Virus record (IMG/VR): IMGVR_UViG_3300035670_000887
Span: 1-31,714 of that record
Length of the DNA stretch: 31,714 nucleotides
Reading direction: 5' to 3' (one strand)
From: a virus
Shown: piece after piece, positions 1 through 7,894 of the stretch
How positions within the stretch are numbered: position 1 is the first letter of the stretch
How the letters are laid out: every line of letters begins with the position of its first letter
Program-made: the position numbers and the translations under genes
The notes under the pieces: generated by a model
Seen by the model: the letters and a program-made list of their open reading frames with translations, nothing else
Databases searched by the model: none
What the model was told of the DNA's origin: nothing

Positions 1-68
1 TGCTTGAGTCGGGCAAAATGGTCATCAGCAATCTTGCCGAAGCAGCAAGCGAGGTAGCAGGCACGGTG
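1..68. repeat. Terminal direct repeat, left copy
   Basis: Bases 1-68 are identical to bases 31647-31714. The repeat lies inside the tape measure gene and the reading frame is kept across the join. It is therefore most simply the overlap of a circular assembly, or the ends of a circularly permuted genome, rather than a biological terminus. Confidence 0.95.
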
Positions 69-1232
69 GCAGCGGTAGCAACGAACGTAGTCAAGACCAT
101 CCAAACCATTGACATCAAGGCAGCGACTGACCAAGCCGCACGATTGGTGGAACTGCAAAAGCAAGCAGCCCTTGCTGATGTAGCACGGCAGAAGATTCAA
201 CTTGAATACCAAAATACGCAGGAGCAGTTGCGCCAATTGCGTGATGACGAGCAGAACTCACTTGTAGAACGTCAGAAGGCCAACCAAGACCTATTGGCAT
301 CGCTTGAGAAGCAAGCGGAGTTGGAGCGTGTGCAACTAAACATCAAGGTAGCAGCAGCATCCGCAGAATACGAAATCAACAAGACCAATGAGAACCTTGT
401 CGCTCTTAAACAGGCGCAGTTGGAACTCACGGACTTGGATGAGCGTTTGCAAGGTCAGCGTTCAGAAGCATTGGCGAACCAAAACTCTCTATTGCGTGAG
501 CAGTTGGACATCACAAAGAGCGTAGCAGAAACCGACCAAGAGATTTACGAGATTCAGCAGGAAGCGCAACTATCAATGCTTGACGATGCGGTAGCAGTAG
601 CGCAGAAGGAGATTGAGATTGCCAACAATGTCTACAACCGCAAGAAGACTTTGCTTGAGCAAGAGGTAGCCCTTTACAAGGAGGGTACTGCCCAACGAGC
701 AGAAGCCGAAAACGCTCTAAAGACCTTTGAAGCAGAGAACGCAGCAAATCGCTTGCAGTTAGAGCGGAATTTGCAAGAGGCGAAGCTCGCAACCATCAAA
801 GGCGCACTTCAGGGTGTAGCCCAACTCGTAGGAGAGAACACAATGCTCGGCAAGGCTATCGCTTTGGCACAGGTAACCATTGACACATACACAGGTGCTA
901 CCAAAGCCCTCGCTCAAGGTGGTGTATTTGGCTACATCGGTGCAGCAGGCATCATTGCTTCAGGTCTTGCTAACGCACGTCAGATTACGGCTACGCAAGT
1001 GCCTACGGAATCTTCGTTTGGCGGAGGTGGCACACCGAGCATCACCAACACCCTCACACAACCTGCGCAGCCTGCGCAATTCAACATCGTAGGGCAGTCC
1101 AACCTCAACCAACTTGCACAAAGCATCGGCAGTCAGTTCAACCAACCTGTACGAGCTTATGTGGTAGGTCAAGATGTGACTACCGCCCAACAATTAGAAC
1201 GCCAACGAGTACGAACCGCAACATTTGGATAA
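1..1232 (+). CDS. Tape measure protein, C-terminal part (continues from 31001)
   Basis: This is the C-terminal part of the tail tape measure protein, which sets tail length and lies in the tail lumen. The frame is open from base 3, before the first internal Met at 18, and joins the N-terminal part at 31001-31714 through the 68-base terminal overlap. Joined, the protein is about 625 residues. The visible part is a long Gln/Glu/Ala-rich coiled coil, followed by a hydrophobic Gly/Ala stretch (near LGKAIALAQ and YIGAAGIIASG), typical of tape measure C-termini, then a Gln/Thr-rich tail. The stop overlaps the next start by one base (TAATG). No enzymatic domain was recognised. The role is inferred from composition and from the preceding tail genes. 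Confidence 0.8.
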   Translation, partial: LESGKMVISNLAEAASEVAGTVAAVATNVVKTIQTIDIKAATDQAARLVELQKQAALADVARQKIQLEYQNTQEQLRQLRDDEQNSLVERQKANQDLLASLEKQAELERVQLNIKVAAASAEYEINKTNENLVALKQAQLELTDLDERLQGQRSEALANQNSLLREQLDITKSVAETDQEIYEIQQEAQLSMLDDAVAVAQKEIEIANNVYNRKKTLLEQEVALYKEGTAQRAEAENALKTFEAENAANRLQLERNLQEAKLATIKGALQGVAQLVGENTMLGKAIALAQVTIDTYTGATKALAQGGVFGYIGAAGIIASGLANARQITATQVPTESSFGGGGTPSITNTLTQPAQPAQFNIVGQSNLNQLAQSIGSQFNQPVRAYVVGQDVTTAQQLERQRVRTATFG

Positions 1233-2164
1233 TGAAACTTATTGAACTAATACTTGACGAAACGATGGCTCTCACGGGGATTGATGCCATCAGCCTCGTA
1301 GAGCATCCCGCTATTGAGGAGGACTTCATTGCGCTCAATTCCGAGCGTGTAGAGTTCGCCAAGCAAGACGAGGAGAAGCGCATCCTGATGGGAGCAGCAC
1401 TCGTACCCAACAAGCCCATCTACCGAGTCAATGGCGAGGAGGAGTTCTACGTTTACTTCAGCCAAGAAACAATCCGCAAAGCGAGTGAGATGTTCTTCCA
1501 AAAGGCCAAGCAGAACAACGCCACCCTTGAGCATGAGGTAGGCATCAACGGCCTCACGGTTGTAGAGTCTTGGATTATTGAAGATGAAACACACGACAAG
1601 AGCCGCAAGTACGGAATGGATTTGCCTGTTGGCACTTGGATGGTTTCTATGAAGGTCAATAACCCCGAAATATGGGACGGCTTCGTAAAGACGGGCAAGG
1701 TCAAGGGCTTTAGCATTGAGGGCTACTTCGTTGACAAGATGAACTTCGCCAAGCAGGAGATGGAGCGCATTGAGGAGCAAGAGGCGGCACTCCTATTGTC
1801 GCAAATCGTAGCCATCATCAAAAAGGACGGCCGCAAGAAGACTGGAAAGCGTATGGAGCTTGAATCCTACTCGGACTACCCCCAAGCGGTACGCAACAAC
1901 GCCAAGCGAGGCATTGAGCTAAACGATGCCAATGGCAACAAGTGTGCTACACCTGTTGGCAAGGTGCGTGCGCAGCAGTTGGCACAGGGAAAACCCATCA
2001 GCGTAGAAACCATCACCCGTATGCACTCGTACCTATCACGAGCCGAAGAATACTACGATGAGAACGACACTAAAGCCTGTGGCACTATCTCGTACCTATT
2101 GTGGGGAGGGTTGGCTGCAAAGCGTTGGGCTGAATCTAAACTTAAAGAACTCGGTAAATTATGA
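1232..2164 (+). CDS. XkdF-like prohead protease
   Basis: This 310-residue protein resembles the XkdF family of putative phage serine proteases, which mature the prohead. Residues about 1-30 form the family-like leader with an ISLVEHPAI motif. The core has the features VPNKPIYRVNGEEEFYVYFS, LEHEV, VVESWIIED, LPVGTWMVSMKV and VKGFSIEGYF. A separate C-terminal domain (about 205-310, starting near SYSDYP and containing CATPVGKVRAQQLAQG and CGTISYLLWGG) is a conserved phage appendage of unknown role. The gene overlaps the tape measure stop by one base and the next start by four (ATGA). It lies two genes before the scaffold and capsid genes, as expected for a protease. The family call is from recalled motifs; catalytic residues were not assigned. 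Confidence 0.75.
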   Translation: MKLIELILDETMALTGIDAISLVEHPAIEEDFIALNSERVEFAKQDEEKRILMGAALVPNKPIYRVNGEEEFYVYFSQETIRKASEMFFQKAKQNNATLEHEVGINGLTVVESWIIEDETHDKSRKYGMDLPVGTWMVSMKVNNPEIWDGFVKTGKVKGFSIEGYFVDKMNFAKQEMERIEEQEAALLLSQIVAIIKKDGRKKTGKRMELESYSDYPQAVRNNAKRGIELNDANGNKCATPVGKVRAQQLAQGKPISVETITRMHSYLSRAEEYYDENDTKACGTISYLLWGGLAAKRWAESKLKELGKL

Positions 2165-2790
2165 CCACCACACTAAATTCAGCCATCAAGGTACAAACGG
2201 ACGTTATCAGCGATGCGGAGCGTTTGACCTATGCCATTGAAGAAGGCTCTATTGTCCAAACCGAAACGGGCTACTGGGTGGTGCGCAATGGTGCTTGGAT
2301 TAACCTAAACACGAGCGATGCTCTTGGTCTTGGATGGGCGAGATATGATGATGGGGAGTACACTTCAGAGAACAAGCTGACTATTTCGGATGGTGCTACG
2401 GTTACCGTTCCGAACAATATGTCGGAGGTTGTATGGTCTATAAATGACCCATTCCTGTTCTACCAACCGATGACCAAGCGAGTGTATGGCATCAAGGAGA
2501 ACGATATGTACATTGCCACGATTGTCTTTAAGGCCAGCGCAGCAAACGCCAACTCTACCTACGGAGAACTAAAGCTTGAGGGTGGTAACGGAACGCCCTA
2601 CGAGCGTTTGGCAGCAACAATCAACTTCCCCAAAGGAAATGACGTAGAGCATCCGTTCCACTTTATGTTCCAATACTACGTTGACGAGGACTTCGTGACC
2701 AACGGAAACTTTTGGACTATTACCGCAACAGGCGGAGCAATCCAAACTTGGGACCACATTATGTTTATTCAAAGAACCCAATCACGATGA
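2161..2790 (+). CDS. Virion structural protein, putative beta-rich decoration or head fibre
   Basis: This is an unrecognised 209-residue protein between the protease and scaffold genes. It has no signal peptide or membrane segment. The sequence alternates polar and hydrophobic residues, is rich in Thr, Asn and aromatic residues, and ends in a strand-like HIMFIQRTQ. This suggests a beta-sandwich such as a capsid decoration or small fibre protein. Short spacer residues GYWVVRNGAWINL near the N-terminus look like an attachment or oligomerisation segment. Both ends overlap neighbours by ATGA, so it is translated as part of the head operon. Its structural role is an inference from position and composition. 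Confidence 0.6.
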   Translation: MTTTLNSAIKVQTDVISDAERLTYAIEEGSIVQTETGYWVVRNGAWINLNTSDALGLGWARYDDGEYTSENKLTISDGATVTVPNNMSEVVWSINDPFLFYQPMTKRVYGIKENDMYIATIVFKASAANANSTYGELKLEGGNGTPYERLAATINFPKGNDVEHPFHFMFQYYVDEDFVTNGNFWTITATGGAIQTWDHIMFIQRTQSR

Positions 2791-2948
2791 TACGCAGACA
2801 AAAGCTACCCGTAGCCTCACCACGAGGCGGCAATAGAGGATGCCTCTGCCCAGACAACACCTACTCACGCAAGTGCTGCGATGGCTCTCTACCCGCACAG
2901 GGCATAGGCTCTTTGGTGGGTCAAGGCGATGTAGAACTGAACCCATAA
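2787..2948 (+). CDS. Small cysteine-rich phage protein
   Basis: A 53-residue protein whose ATG overlaps the stop of the previous gene (ATGA). The core RGCLCPDNTYSRKCCDGS has four cysteines in two close pairs, followed by a conserved-looking QGIG. I recognise this CLCxDxTYSxxCC pattern as one recurring in Bacteroidota phages near structural genes, but no function is known to me. The Cys spacing could bind a metal or form disulfides. The start is fixed by the stop/start overlap. Confidence 0.6.
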   Translation: MIRRQKLPVASPRGGNRGCLCPDNTYSRKCCDGSLPAQGIGSLVGQGDVELNP

Positions 2949-2987
2949 AATGTAACAAACGATTCAAACACTCTTATTTAGTTAGAT

Positions 2988-3584
2988 ATGAAAGCAAATA
3001 ATATCCTTAACCGCATCCTTGCCGAACTTTCATCCATTCGTGAGGTGAAGTTTGAGCAAATGACCCTTGAGAACGGAGCCGTTCTTGAGGCTGAAGCATT
3101 TGAAGCAGGAAACGAGGTTTTTGTCGTTAGTGGCGAAGACCGTGTTCCCGCTCCTGTAGGCGAGCATATCCTTTCTGATGGCCGTGTATTGGTTGTCGCT
3201 GAAGAAGGACTGATTGCCGAAATCAAAGAGGCCGCTGCCGAAGAAGTAGAAGAAGAAAAAATTGAGGTAGAGGTTGAGGCTTCTGCTGAAGAATCTACTG
3301 AACTCGCAGAGGTTGAAGTAAAAGAAGAAGCTCCTGCCGTTGCAGCCATCGTTGAGAAAGTCCTTGAGGAGATTGCAATGATGCGTGAGGAGATGAAAGC
3401 TATGCGTGAGGAGATGGGCGGCTACGCCAAGAAGGAGGAGATGGCTGCGGTTAAGGCCGAGTTGTCTGCCGCACCTGCTGCCAAGCCCATCAAACACAAC
3501 CCCGAAACAAAGCAAGTCAACAAGGTAGAATTTAACCGCCCCGCAAAGGCGATTGACCGAGTCCTTGCACGTCTTAACAACTAA
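2988..3584 (+). CDS. Putative capsid scaffolding protein
   Basis: This 198-residue protein directly precedes the major capsid gene with a 12-base gap. Its middle (about 75-115) is extremely acidic with Glu/Val/Ala repeats. It is followed by a helical coiled-coil segment containing the repeat MREEMKAMREEMGG, and a basic C-terminus (RPAKAIDRVLARLNN). An acidic coiled-coil body with a short basic capsid-binding tail, located just before the capsid gene, is the typical scaffold layout. The N-terminus (LEAEAFEAGNEVF) looks like a small beta domain. Scaffolds are poorly conserved, so the call rests on composition and position. Confidence 0.65.
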   Translation: MKANNILNRILAELSSIREVKFEQMTLENGAVLEAEAFEAGNEVFVVSGEDRVPAPVGEHILSDGRVLVVAEEGLIAEIKEAAAEEVEEEKIEVEVEASAEESTELAEVEVKEEAPAVAAIVEKVLEEIAMMREEMKAMREEMGGYAKKEEMAAVKAELSAAPAAKPIKHNPETKQVNKVEFNRPAKAIDRVLARLNN

Positions 3585-3596
3585 TAAAACCCGAAA

Positions 3597-4523
3597 ATGG
3601 CTACGACCACTTCAATCACTACTTCGTACGCAGGGCAATTTGCCTCCAAGTACATCTCTGCTGCTCTTTTGAGCGCAGACACCCTTGACAAGGGCCTCGT
3701 TGAGATTCTTCCCAACGTAAACTTCAAGACCACGCTTCAGAAGGTCAACACCGATGACATCGTTAAAGATGCCACTTGTGACTTCACGGCTACGTCTACG
3801 CTTACCCTCACCGACCGTGTTCTTGAGGTTGAGCCGTTCCAAGTTAACCTGCAGCTTTGCAAGAAGGACTACTACGATTCTTGGATTGGTGGTCAGATGG
3901 GCTTCTCTGCCTACGATAGCATCCCCGCTTCGTTCGCTGACTTCTTGATTGCCCACGTTGCTGCCAAGACTGCCCAAAAGATTGAGCAGAACATTTGGAA
4001 TGGTAACGCTGCTTCTGCTGGCGAGTTCTCTGGCTTCTTGAGCCTGATGACTGCTGACTCTGACGTTGTTGACGTAACGGCTACGACCGTAACGGCTGCC
4101 AACGTAATCACCGAGCTTGGCAAGGTTGTAGACGCTATCCCCGCTGCCCTTTACGGCAAGGAAGACCTGACCATCTACGTTCCGCAGAATGTTGCTAAAG
4201 CATACGTTCGTGCTTTGGGTGGCTTCGGAGCTTCAGGCTTGGGTGCTAATGGTGTTGACAATAAGGGTACCATGTGGTACGGTTCAGAGCCGTTGTTCTT
4301 TGACGGAATCCGTGTTGCTATGGTGAACGGCCTGCCTTCTAACAAGATGGTCGCTGCTCAATCAAGCAACCTGTACTTCGGTACTGGCCTCCTGAACGAG
4401 CGCAACGAGGTTCGTGTTCTTGACATGGCTGACCTTGATGGTTCTGACAACATCCGTGTGATTCTGCGCTTCTTCGCAGGTGTACAATACGGCATCGGAA
4501 CTGACGTAGTTCTCTACTCTTAA
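3597..4523 (+). CDS. Major capsid protein (HK97-fold)
   Basis: This 308-residue protein forms the icosahedral shell. Support comes from its length, its position after protease and scaffold, the closely following terminator and typical features. These include an N-terminal TSYAGQFASKYISAAL, a central Ala-rich helix (FADFLIAHVAAKTAQKIEQN) like the spine helix, and a C-terminal beta region ending FFAGVQYGIGTDVVLYS. No fused protease or delta domain is visible, in line with the separate scaffold gene. Codon use looks highly biased (many GCT, AAC and AAG codons), as expected for a strongly expressed gene. Confidence 0.8.
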   Translation: MATTTSITTSYAGQFASKYISAALLSADTLDKGLVEILPNVNFKTTLQKVNTDDIVKDATCDFTATSTLTLTDRVLEVEPFQVNLQLCKKDYYDSWIGGQMGFSAYDSIPASFADFLIAHVAAKTAQKIEQNIWNGNAASAGEFSGFLSLMTADSDVVDVTATTVTAANVITELGKVVDAIPAALYGKEDLTIYVPQNVAKAYVRALGGFGASGLGANGVDNKGTMWYGSEPLFFDGIRVAMVNGLPSNKMVAAQSSNLYFGTGLLNERNEVRVLDMADLDGSDNIRVILRFFAGVQYGIGTDVVLYS

Positions 4524-4544
4524 TCCGAGCGATTAAATAAACCA

Positions 4545-4586
4545 TAGGGGGGTGGTGGTTTCAAAGCCCCGCCCCCTTTTTTAATT
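4545..4586 (+). terminator. Rho-independent terminator after the capsid gene
   Basis: A G-run (AGGGGGG) pairs with GCCCCGCCCCC across a loop containing TTTCAAAG and is followed by six T. The stem has one bulge or wobble but is GC-rich. Its position, just after the most abundantly needed protein, fits partial termination. Confidence 0.75.
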
Positions 4587-4599
4587 CAAACAACAAACA

Positions 4600-5148
4600 A
4601 TGGCTTGCGATTTAACAAAAGGACGTGCAGTACCGTGTAAAGACGTAGTTGGTGGCATTCGTGCCGTTTACTTCGTTGACTTCGGTGACTTTTCAAGCGT
4701 TACCCTCACCAATGACGAGGTAACGGACATCAGCGGAACTTTCTCCGCCTACCAATATGTGGTGAAGGGCAACTCATCTTTTGAGCAGGCATTCAACTCA
4801 AGCCGTGAGAATGGTACTACCTTCTTCACGCAGACGTTGAACCTGACCTTGACCAAACTCACCAAAGAAGACAACAAGGAGCTGAAGCTCTTGGCCTACG
4901 GACGTCCCTACGTTGTTGTGGAGGACTACAATGGCAATGCCTTCTTGATGGGTAAGAACTACGGAGCAGAGGTTACTGGCGGTACTATCGTCACGGGTGC
5001 TGCTATGGGTGACCTGTCGGGCTACACCTTGACGATGGAAGCACAGGAGCAACTGCCTGCCAACTTCATCAGCGGTGCAGTTCTTAACAATCCGTTCGCT
5101 GGACTTGCTTCGGCTACGGACACCATTGTAGTAGGAACTAACTCTTAA
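4600..5148 (+). CDS. Virion structural protein, putative major tail tube
   Basis: A 182-residue protein of a type I recognise from Bacteroidota phages. It begins MACDLTKGRAVPCKDVVGG and contains FEQAFNSSRENGTTFFTQ, a LLAYGRPYVVVED core and GGTIVTGAAMGDLSGYTLT. It is beta-rich with the size and Gly/Thr-rich strands expected of tail tube or neck proteins. It lies between two terminators, directly after the capsid gene, so it is probably abundant. The tube assignment is inferred; a capsid-associated or neck role is the main alternative. Note that the tail chaperone and tape measure are encoded far away, so synteny does not support the tube role. Confidence 0.55.
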   Translation: MACDLTKGRAVPCKDVVGGIRAVYFVDFGDFSSVTLTNDEVTDISGTFSAYQYVVKGNSSFEQAFNSSRENGTTFFTQTLNLTLTKLTKEDNKELKLLAYGRPYVVVEDYNGNAFLMGKNYGAEVTGGTIVTGAAMGDLSGYTLTMEAQEQLPANFISGAVLNNPFAGLASATDTIVVGTNS

Positions 5149-5153
5149 ATTTG
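5126..5153 (+). promoter_or_regulatory. Candidate Bacteroidota-type promoter upstream of the 5187 gene
   Basis: TTG at 5126-5128 is followed after 17 bases by TAAATTTG at 5146-5153, matching the TTG-N17-23-TAnnTTTG pattern of Bacteroidota promoters. The -7 element begins at the last codon-stop boundary of the preceding gene. Transcription would start inside the following hairpin. The spacing is at the short end and the match could be chance. Confidence 0.35.
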
Positions 5154-5186
5154 GTTGGGGGGCGCAAGCCCCCTACCTTTATTTTT
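5153..5186 (+). terminator. Rho-independent terminator after the 4600 gene
   Basis: GGGGGGC (5157-5163), a GCAA tetraloop, then GCCCCCT, followed by ACC and the T-rich TTTATTTTT. The stem is strong with a GNRA loop. It ends just before the ATG at 5187, so that gene needs either readthrough or its own promoter. Confidence 0.8.
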
Positions 5187-5603
5187 ATGAAACACATTTT
5201 TTCTAAAATCGCCAAGATTGGTGAGGAAGTTCGTGGTTCTGAAGTAGTCAAGGTTGAACTTGCAAAAGTCAATTTGCCAAGTGCTTTGATTTTCTTGAAG
5301 AATGGCGTTGAGTATAGCGTTAAGAACAACAAGAATACCTCTAATGCTATTAGCGAGATGTCTTATGCACTTGGCGTTTACAAGAAGCAAATTGATTCAA
5401 ATGAAAGTTTGTTGCGTGGCAATGATGATCTTTTAAAGAGAATCCAATCCACAATTCAAGATGCAGAATCTGCTGCTAAAGATCTTGGTGTTGCACCGAC
5501 TGCTGTTCCCGACTATAGTGAAGTAGTACGACTTTTTAATGAGATGAAGCAAGCTGACAAGCAATTGCAAGATTCTCATTTGAAATTGAAAGGAATGATT
5601 TAA
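5187..5603 (+). CDS. Hypothetical coiled-coil protein, moron-like
   Basis: This 138-residue protein was not recognised. ATG 5187 is chosen because an upstream TTG at 5151 would put the terminator hairpin inside the coding sequence. The N-terminal half has short strands (VELAKVNLPSALIFLKNGVE). Residues about 45-138 are helical with coiled-coil heptads (KKQIDSNESLLRGNDDLLKR and MKQADKQLQDSHLKLKG). It is visibly richer in A/T and AT-ending codons than the capsid and tail genes around it. It is flanked by terminators on both sides and has a possible promoter of its own, the pattern of an independently acquired 'moron' gene within a late operon. No function can be assigned. Confidence 0.65.
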   Translation: MKHIFSKIAKIGEEVRGSEVVKVELAKVNLPSALIFLKNGVEYSVKNNKNTSNAISEMSYALGVYKKQIDSNESLLRGNDDLLKRIQSTIQDAESAAKDLGVAPTAVPDYSEVVRLFNEMKQADKQLQDSHLKLKGMI

Positions 5604-5611
5604 TATATTTG
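5580..5611 (+). promoter_or_regulatory. Bacteroidota-type promoter
   Basis: TTG at 5580-5582 (within TTTG) is followed after 21 bases by TATATTTG at 5604-5611, a full match to the TTG/TAnnTTTG promoter type. It overlaps the end of the 5187 gene. A transcript starting near 5616 would run into the terminator at 5652-5673 before the next gene at 5710. Confidence 0.55.
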
Positions 5612-5651
5612 CGTTAGCAATTCGCAAGAGTGGCTAAACGTGAGAGGGATG

Positions 5652-5673
5652 AGGGGGCGAAAGCCCCCTTTTT
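5652..5673 (+). terminator. Strong rho-independent terminator
   Basis: AGGGGGC, a GAAA tetraloop and GCCCCCT form a perfect seven-pair stem followed directly by TTTTT. It separates the moron-like gene from the portal block. Confidence 0.9.
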
Positions 5674-5709
5674 CATTACAAAAACTTTCAGCGAGGTTAT
5701 TTACTTGAG

Positions 5710-6144
5710 ATGCATATTCTACAAGTATCGGCTTCGCCTCAAACCATTACAATCATCCCTCGTGAGTTTGTTTACTCGCAGGAGGACTTGGACTTATACT
5801 TTGAGCGTGTGTTGCTTGATGACGGCACGTTAGAGGGCATTACCTGCACGGAGAACGCTCTAAATGACCTTGATGGTGTTACGCTATACCTGATAGACGA
5901 AAGCACCAACACAACGGCTGAAATCAATCCCACGATTGAGGAGGCCAATGGCTTTATGCACCTCACCGCTACATTCACATTGGTCAACAACCGATTCTAC
6001 GGAATGAAGGTGGTATACGATGGCAACCTCATCTATCGTGACAGGATATTCGTAACTTCACAAACCGAGTACGACAAGTTCACCGTGAACGCTGGGGTGT
6101 ACACCGAAGAAACATCATACGACAATGACTTCATCATCATCTAA
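5710..6144 (+). CDS. Structural protein with inserted RVxxDGGxxEGxxC-type motif
   Basis: A 144-residue protein whose end overlaps the portal start by 20 bases. Residues 11-22 (QTITIIPREFVY) and the later VTLYLIDES, FTLVNNRFYGMKV and RDRIFVTSQ form a beta-rich frame typical of small structural proteins. Between them, residues 30-54 hold YFERVLLDDGTLEGITC, which resembles segments in the proteins at 8461 and 27482. The segment appears inserted into an otherwise continuous beta protein. ATG 5710 is the first start after the terminator. A neck, decoration or minor tail role is possible; function is unknown. Confidence 0.6.
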   Translation: MHILQVSASPQTITIIPREFVYSQEDLDLYFERVLLDDGTLEGITCTENALNDLDGVTLYLIDESTNTTAEINPTIEEANGFMHLTATFTLVNNRFYGMKVVYDGNLIYRDRIFVTSQTEYDKFTVNAGVYTEETSYDNDFIII

Positions 6145-7885
6145 AATCCACGTTGTCAATTTAAGCTCCTACACCACGCCTGTAATCAAGGAAGTGCAGG
6201 GCAAGGATTGGGTAGAGTACGGGGAGGACAACAACTACTTCCAGTACATCATTGACCGCTACAACGGCTCACCAACCAACAACGCCATCCTCAACTCTTT
6301 GATGGACTTGACCTACGGCAAGGGGTTGGATGCTACGGACTCTGCTCGCAAGCCGAGTGAGTACGCTTTGATGAAGGGCTTGTTCACCAAAGACTGCGTG
6401 AAGAAGTTGGTTTCTGACTATGTGATGATGGGGCAATGCGCCATTCAGGTAGTGTATAGCCAAGACCACAACACCATCGTCCGTGTAGAGCATATACCTA
6501 TTGAAACGCTGCGTGCAGAACGCTGCAACGAGGAGGGCGAGGTTGAGGGCTACTACTACGCCAAGAGCTGGAGTGATGTCAAGAGCCGCAAAGAAACCCC
6601 TATCCGTATACCAGCATTTGGTACAAGCAAGGAAGGTCTTGAGATTCTTTACATCAAGCCCTACCGAGCAGGATACTACTACTACTCACCTGTGGATTAT
6701 CAGGGAGGCCTGCCGTATGCTGAATTAGAAGAAGAGGTAGCCAACTACCACATCAACAACATCCAGAACGGCCTATCGCCTTCAATGCTCATTAACTTCA
6801 ACAACGGAGTTCCGAGTGAGGAGGAGCGCAGGCAGATTGAGCAGCAGATTGCCAACAAGTTCAGCGGCAGTTCAAATGCGGGTAAGTTCATCCTTGCGTT
6901 CAACGACAACAAGGACTTGGCTGCTACGGTTGACCCCGTTCAGTTGAGCGATGCCAGCGAGCAGTACCAGTTCTTGTCGCAAGAGGCTACGCAGAAGCTA
7001 ATGGTAAGCCATAGGATTGTTTCTCCGATGCTCTTAGGCATCAAGGATAATACAGGACTCGGCAACAACGCTGACGAGCTTAAAACGGCTTCTACGTTGA
7101 TGGACAACATCGTCATCCGTCCGAAGCAGGAGTTGCTCTTGGATGCGTTTGAAACCATCCTCCACTACAACGATGTTCGCCTGAACCTGTACTTCAAAAC
7201 GCTTCAGCCGCTTGAGTTCACCGAAGACATCGTGACCCCGATGGATGCAGAAACCCGTGAGGAAGAAACGGGCGTTAAGTTGTCAAGCCAAGAGCCGAGT
7301 GACGAGCAGTTTGATGAGGTCTTTGCTGCTTTGGAAGAAGTGGGTGAGGTCATCAACGAAGACGAATGGGAGCTTGTTGACGAGCGACCTGTTGACTACG
7401 AGGCGGAGCAGGCATTGAGCAAGTATGCGTTTGCATCAACAGGCGCAGCCTTCCCCAACGCTAAAAGCTCGCAAGATGGTGTAACGGAAGAAGGCCGCAG
7501 ATACAAGGTTCGCTATGCTTACGCCCCGAATGCTACGAAGGCCAATAGCCGTGAGTTCTGCAAGAAGATGGTGTCTGCCAACAAGGTCTACCGCAAGGAG
7601 GACATTGAGCGTATGGGAGGCCAAGCGGTGAACGCAGGCTTCGGCCCTGAAGGAGCAGCAACCTATTCAATATGGTTGTACAAGGGAGGCGCACGTTGTC
7701 ATCACTTTTGGATGCGCAAGACCTACTTGGCAAAGGCCGAAGGCGTAACGCCTGATGTGGGTAACCCGAATGCTGAAGTGTCGGTCAACCAAGCCAAGCG
7801 AGCAGGAGTAGATTTAGAAACAAATCCGAAGGATGTGGCAAAGCGGCCTGTTGATATGCCCCGTCAAGGTTTCCTACCTAAATAA
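6125..7885 (+). CDS. Portal protein with C-terminal extension
   Basis: The portal forms the dodecameric ring for DNA entry and for head-tail joining. This 586-residue protein has portal features: an N-terminal KEVQGKDWVEYGEDNNYFQY, LNSLMDLTYGKGL, an EHIPIETLRAERC segment, and a late segment with SHRIVSPMLLGIKDNTGLGN and LLLDAFETILHYN. After about residue 425 comes a separate domain (RRYKVRYAYAPNATKANSRE, FCKKM, AGFGPEGAATYSIWLYKGGA, CHHFWMRKTY). I know that type as a C-terminal appendage of prohead protease-like proteins. The gene lies downstream of the capsid gene, an uncommon order. It ends 10 bases before the connector gene. Confidence 0.75.
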   Translation: MTSSSSKIHVVNLSSYTTPVIKEVQGKDWVEYGEDNNYFQYIIDRYNGSPTNNAILNSLMDLTYGKGLDATDSARKPSEYALMKGLFTKDCVKKLVSDYVMMGQCAIQVVYSQDHNTIVRVEHIPIETLRAERCNEEGEVEGYYYAKSWSDVKSRKETPIRIPAFGTSKEGLEILYIKPYRAGYYYYSPVDYQGGLPYAELEEEVANYHINNIQNGLSPSMLINFNNGVPSEEERRQIEQQIANKFSGSSNAGKFILAFNDNKDLAATVDPVQLSDASEQYQFLSQEATQKLMVSHRIVSPMLLGIKDNTGLGNNADELKTASTLMDNIVIRPKQELLLDAFETILHYNDVRLNLYFKTLQPLEFTEDIVTPMDAETREEETGVKLSSQEPSDEQFDEVFAALEEVGEVINEDEWELVDERPVDYEAEQALSKYAFASTGAAFPNAKSSQDGVTEEGRRYKVRYAYAPNATKANSREFCKKMVSANKVYRKEDIERMGGQAVNAGFGPEGAATYSIWLYKGGARCHHFWMRKTYLAKAEGVTPDVGNPNAEVSVNQAKRAGVDLETNPKDVAKRPVDMPRQGFLPK

Positions 7886-7894
7886 AGAATAGAA

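Noticed and set aside
3030-3515. Antisense open frame of 161 codons under the scaffold gene, and similar antisense frames under the capsid, protease and methyltransferase genes
   Set aside because: Their composition is the complement of the real genes, with no promoters, no conserved motifs and no packing with neighbours.
5151-5186. Upstream TTG start for the 5187 gene
   Set aside because: It would place the terminator hairpin in the coding sequence; ATG 5187 is the better start.
5612-5645. A GAGTGGCTAAACG stretch resembling a tRNA D-arm
   Set aside because: No acceptor stem, anticodon arm or T-arm follows; the next bases form a terminator.
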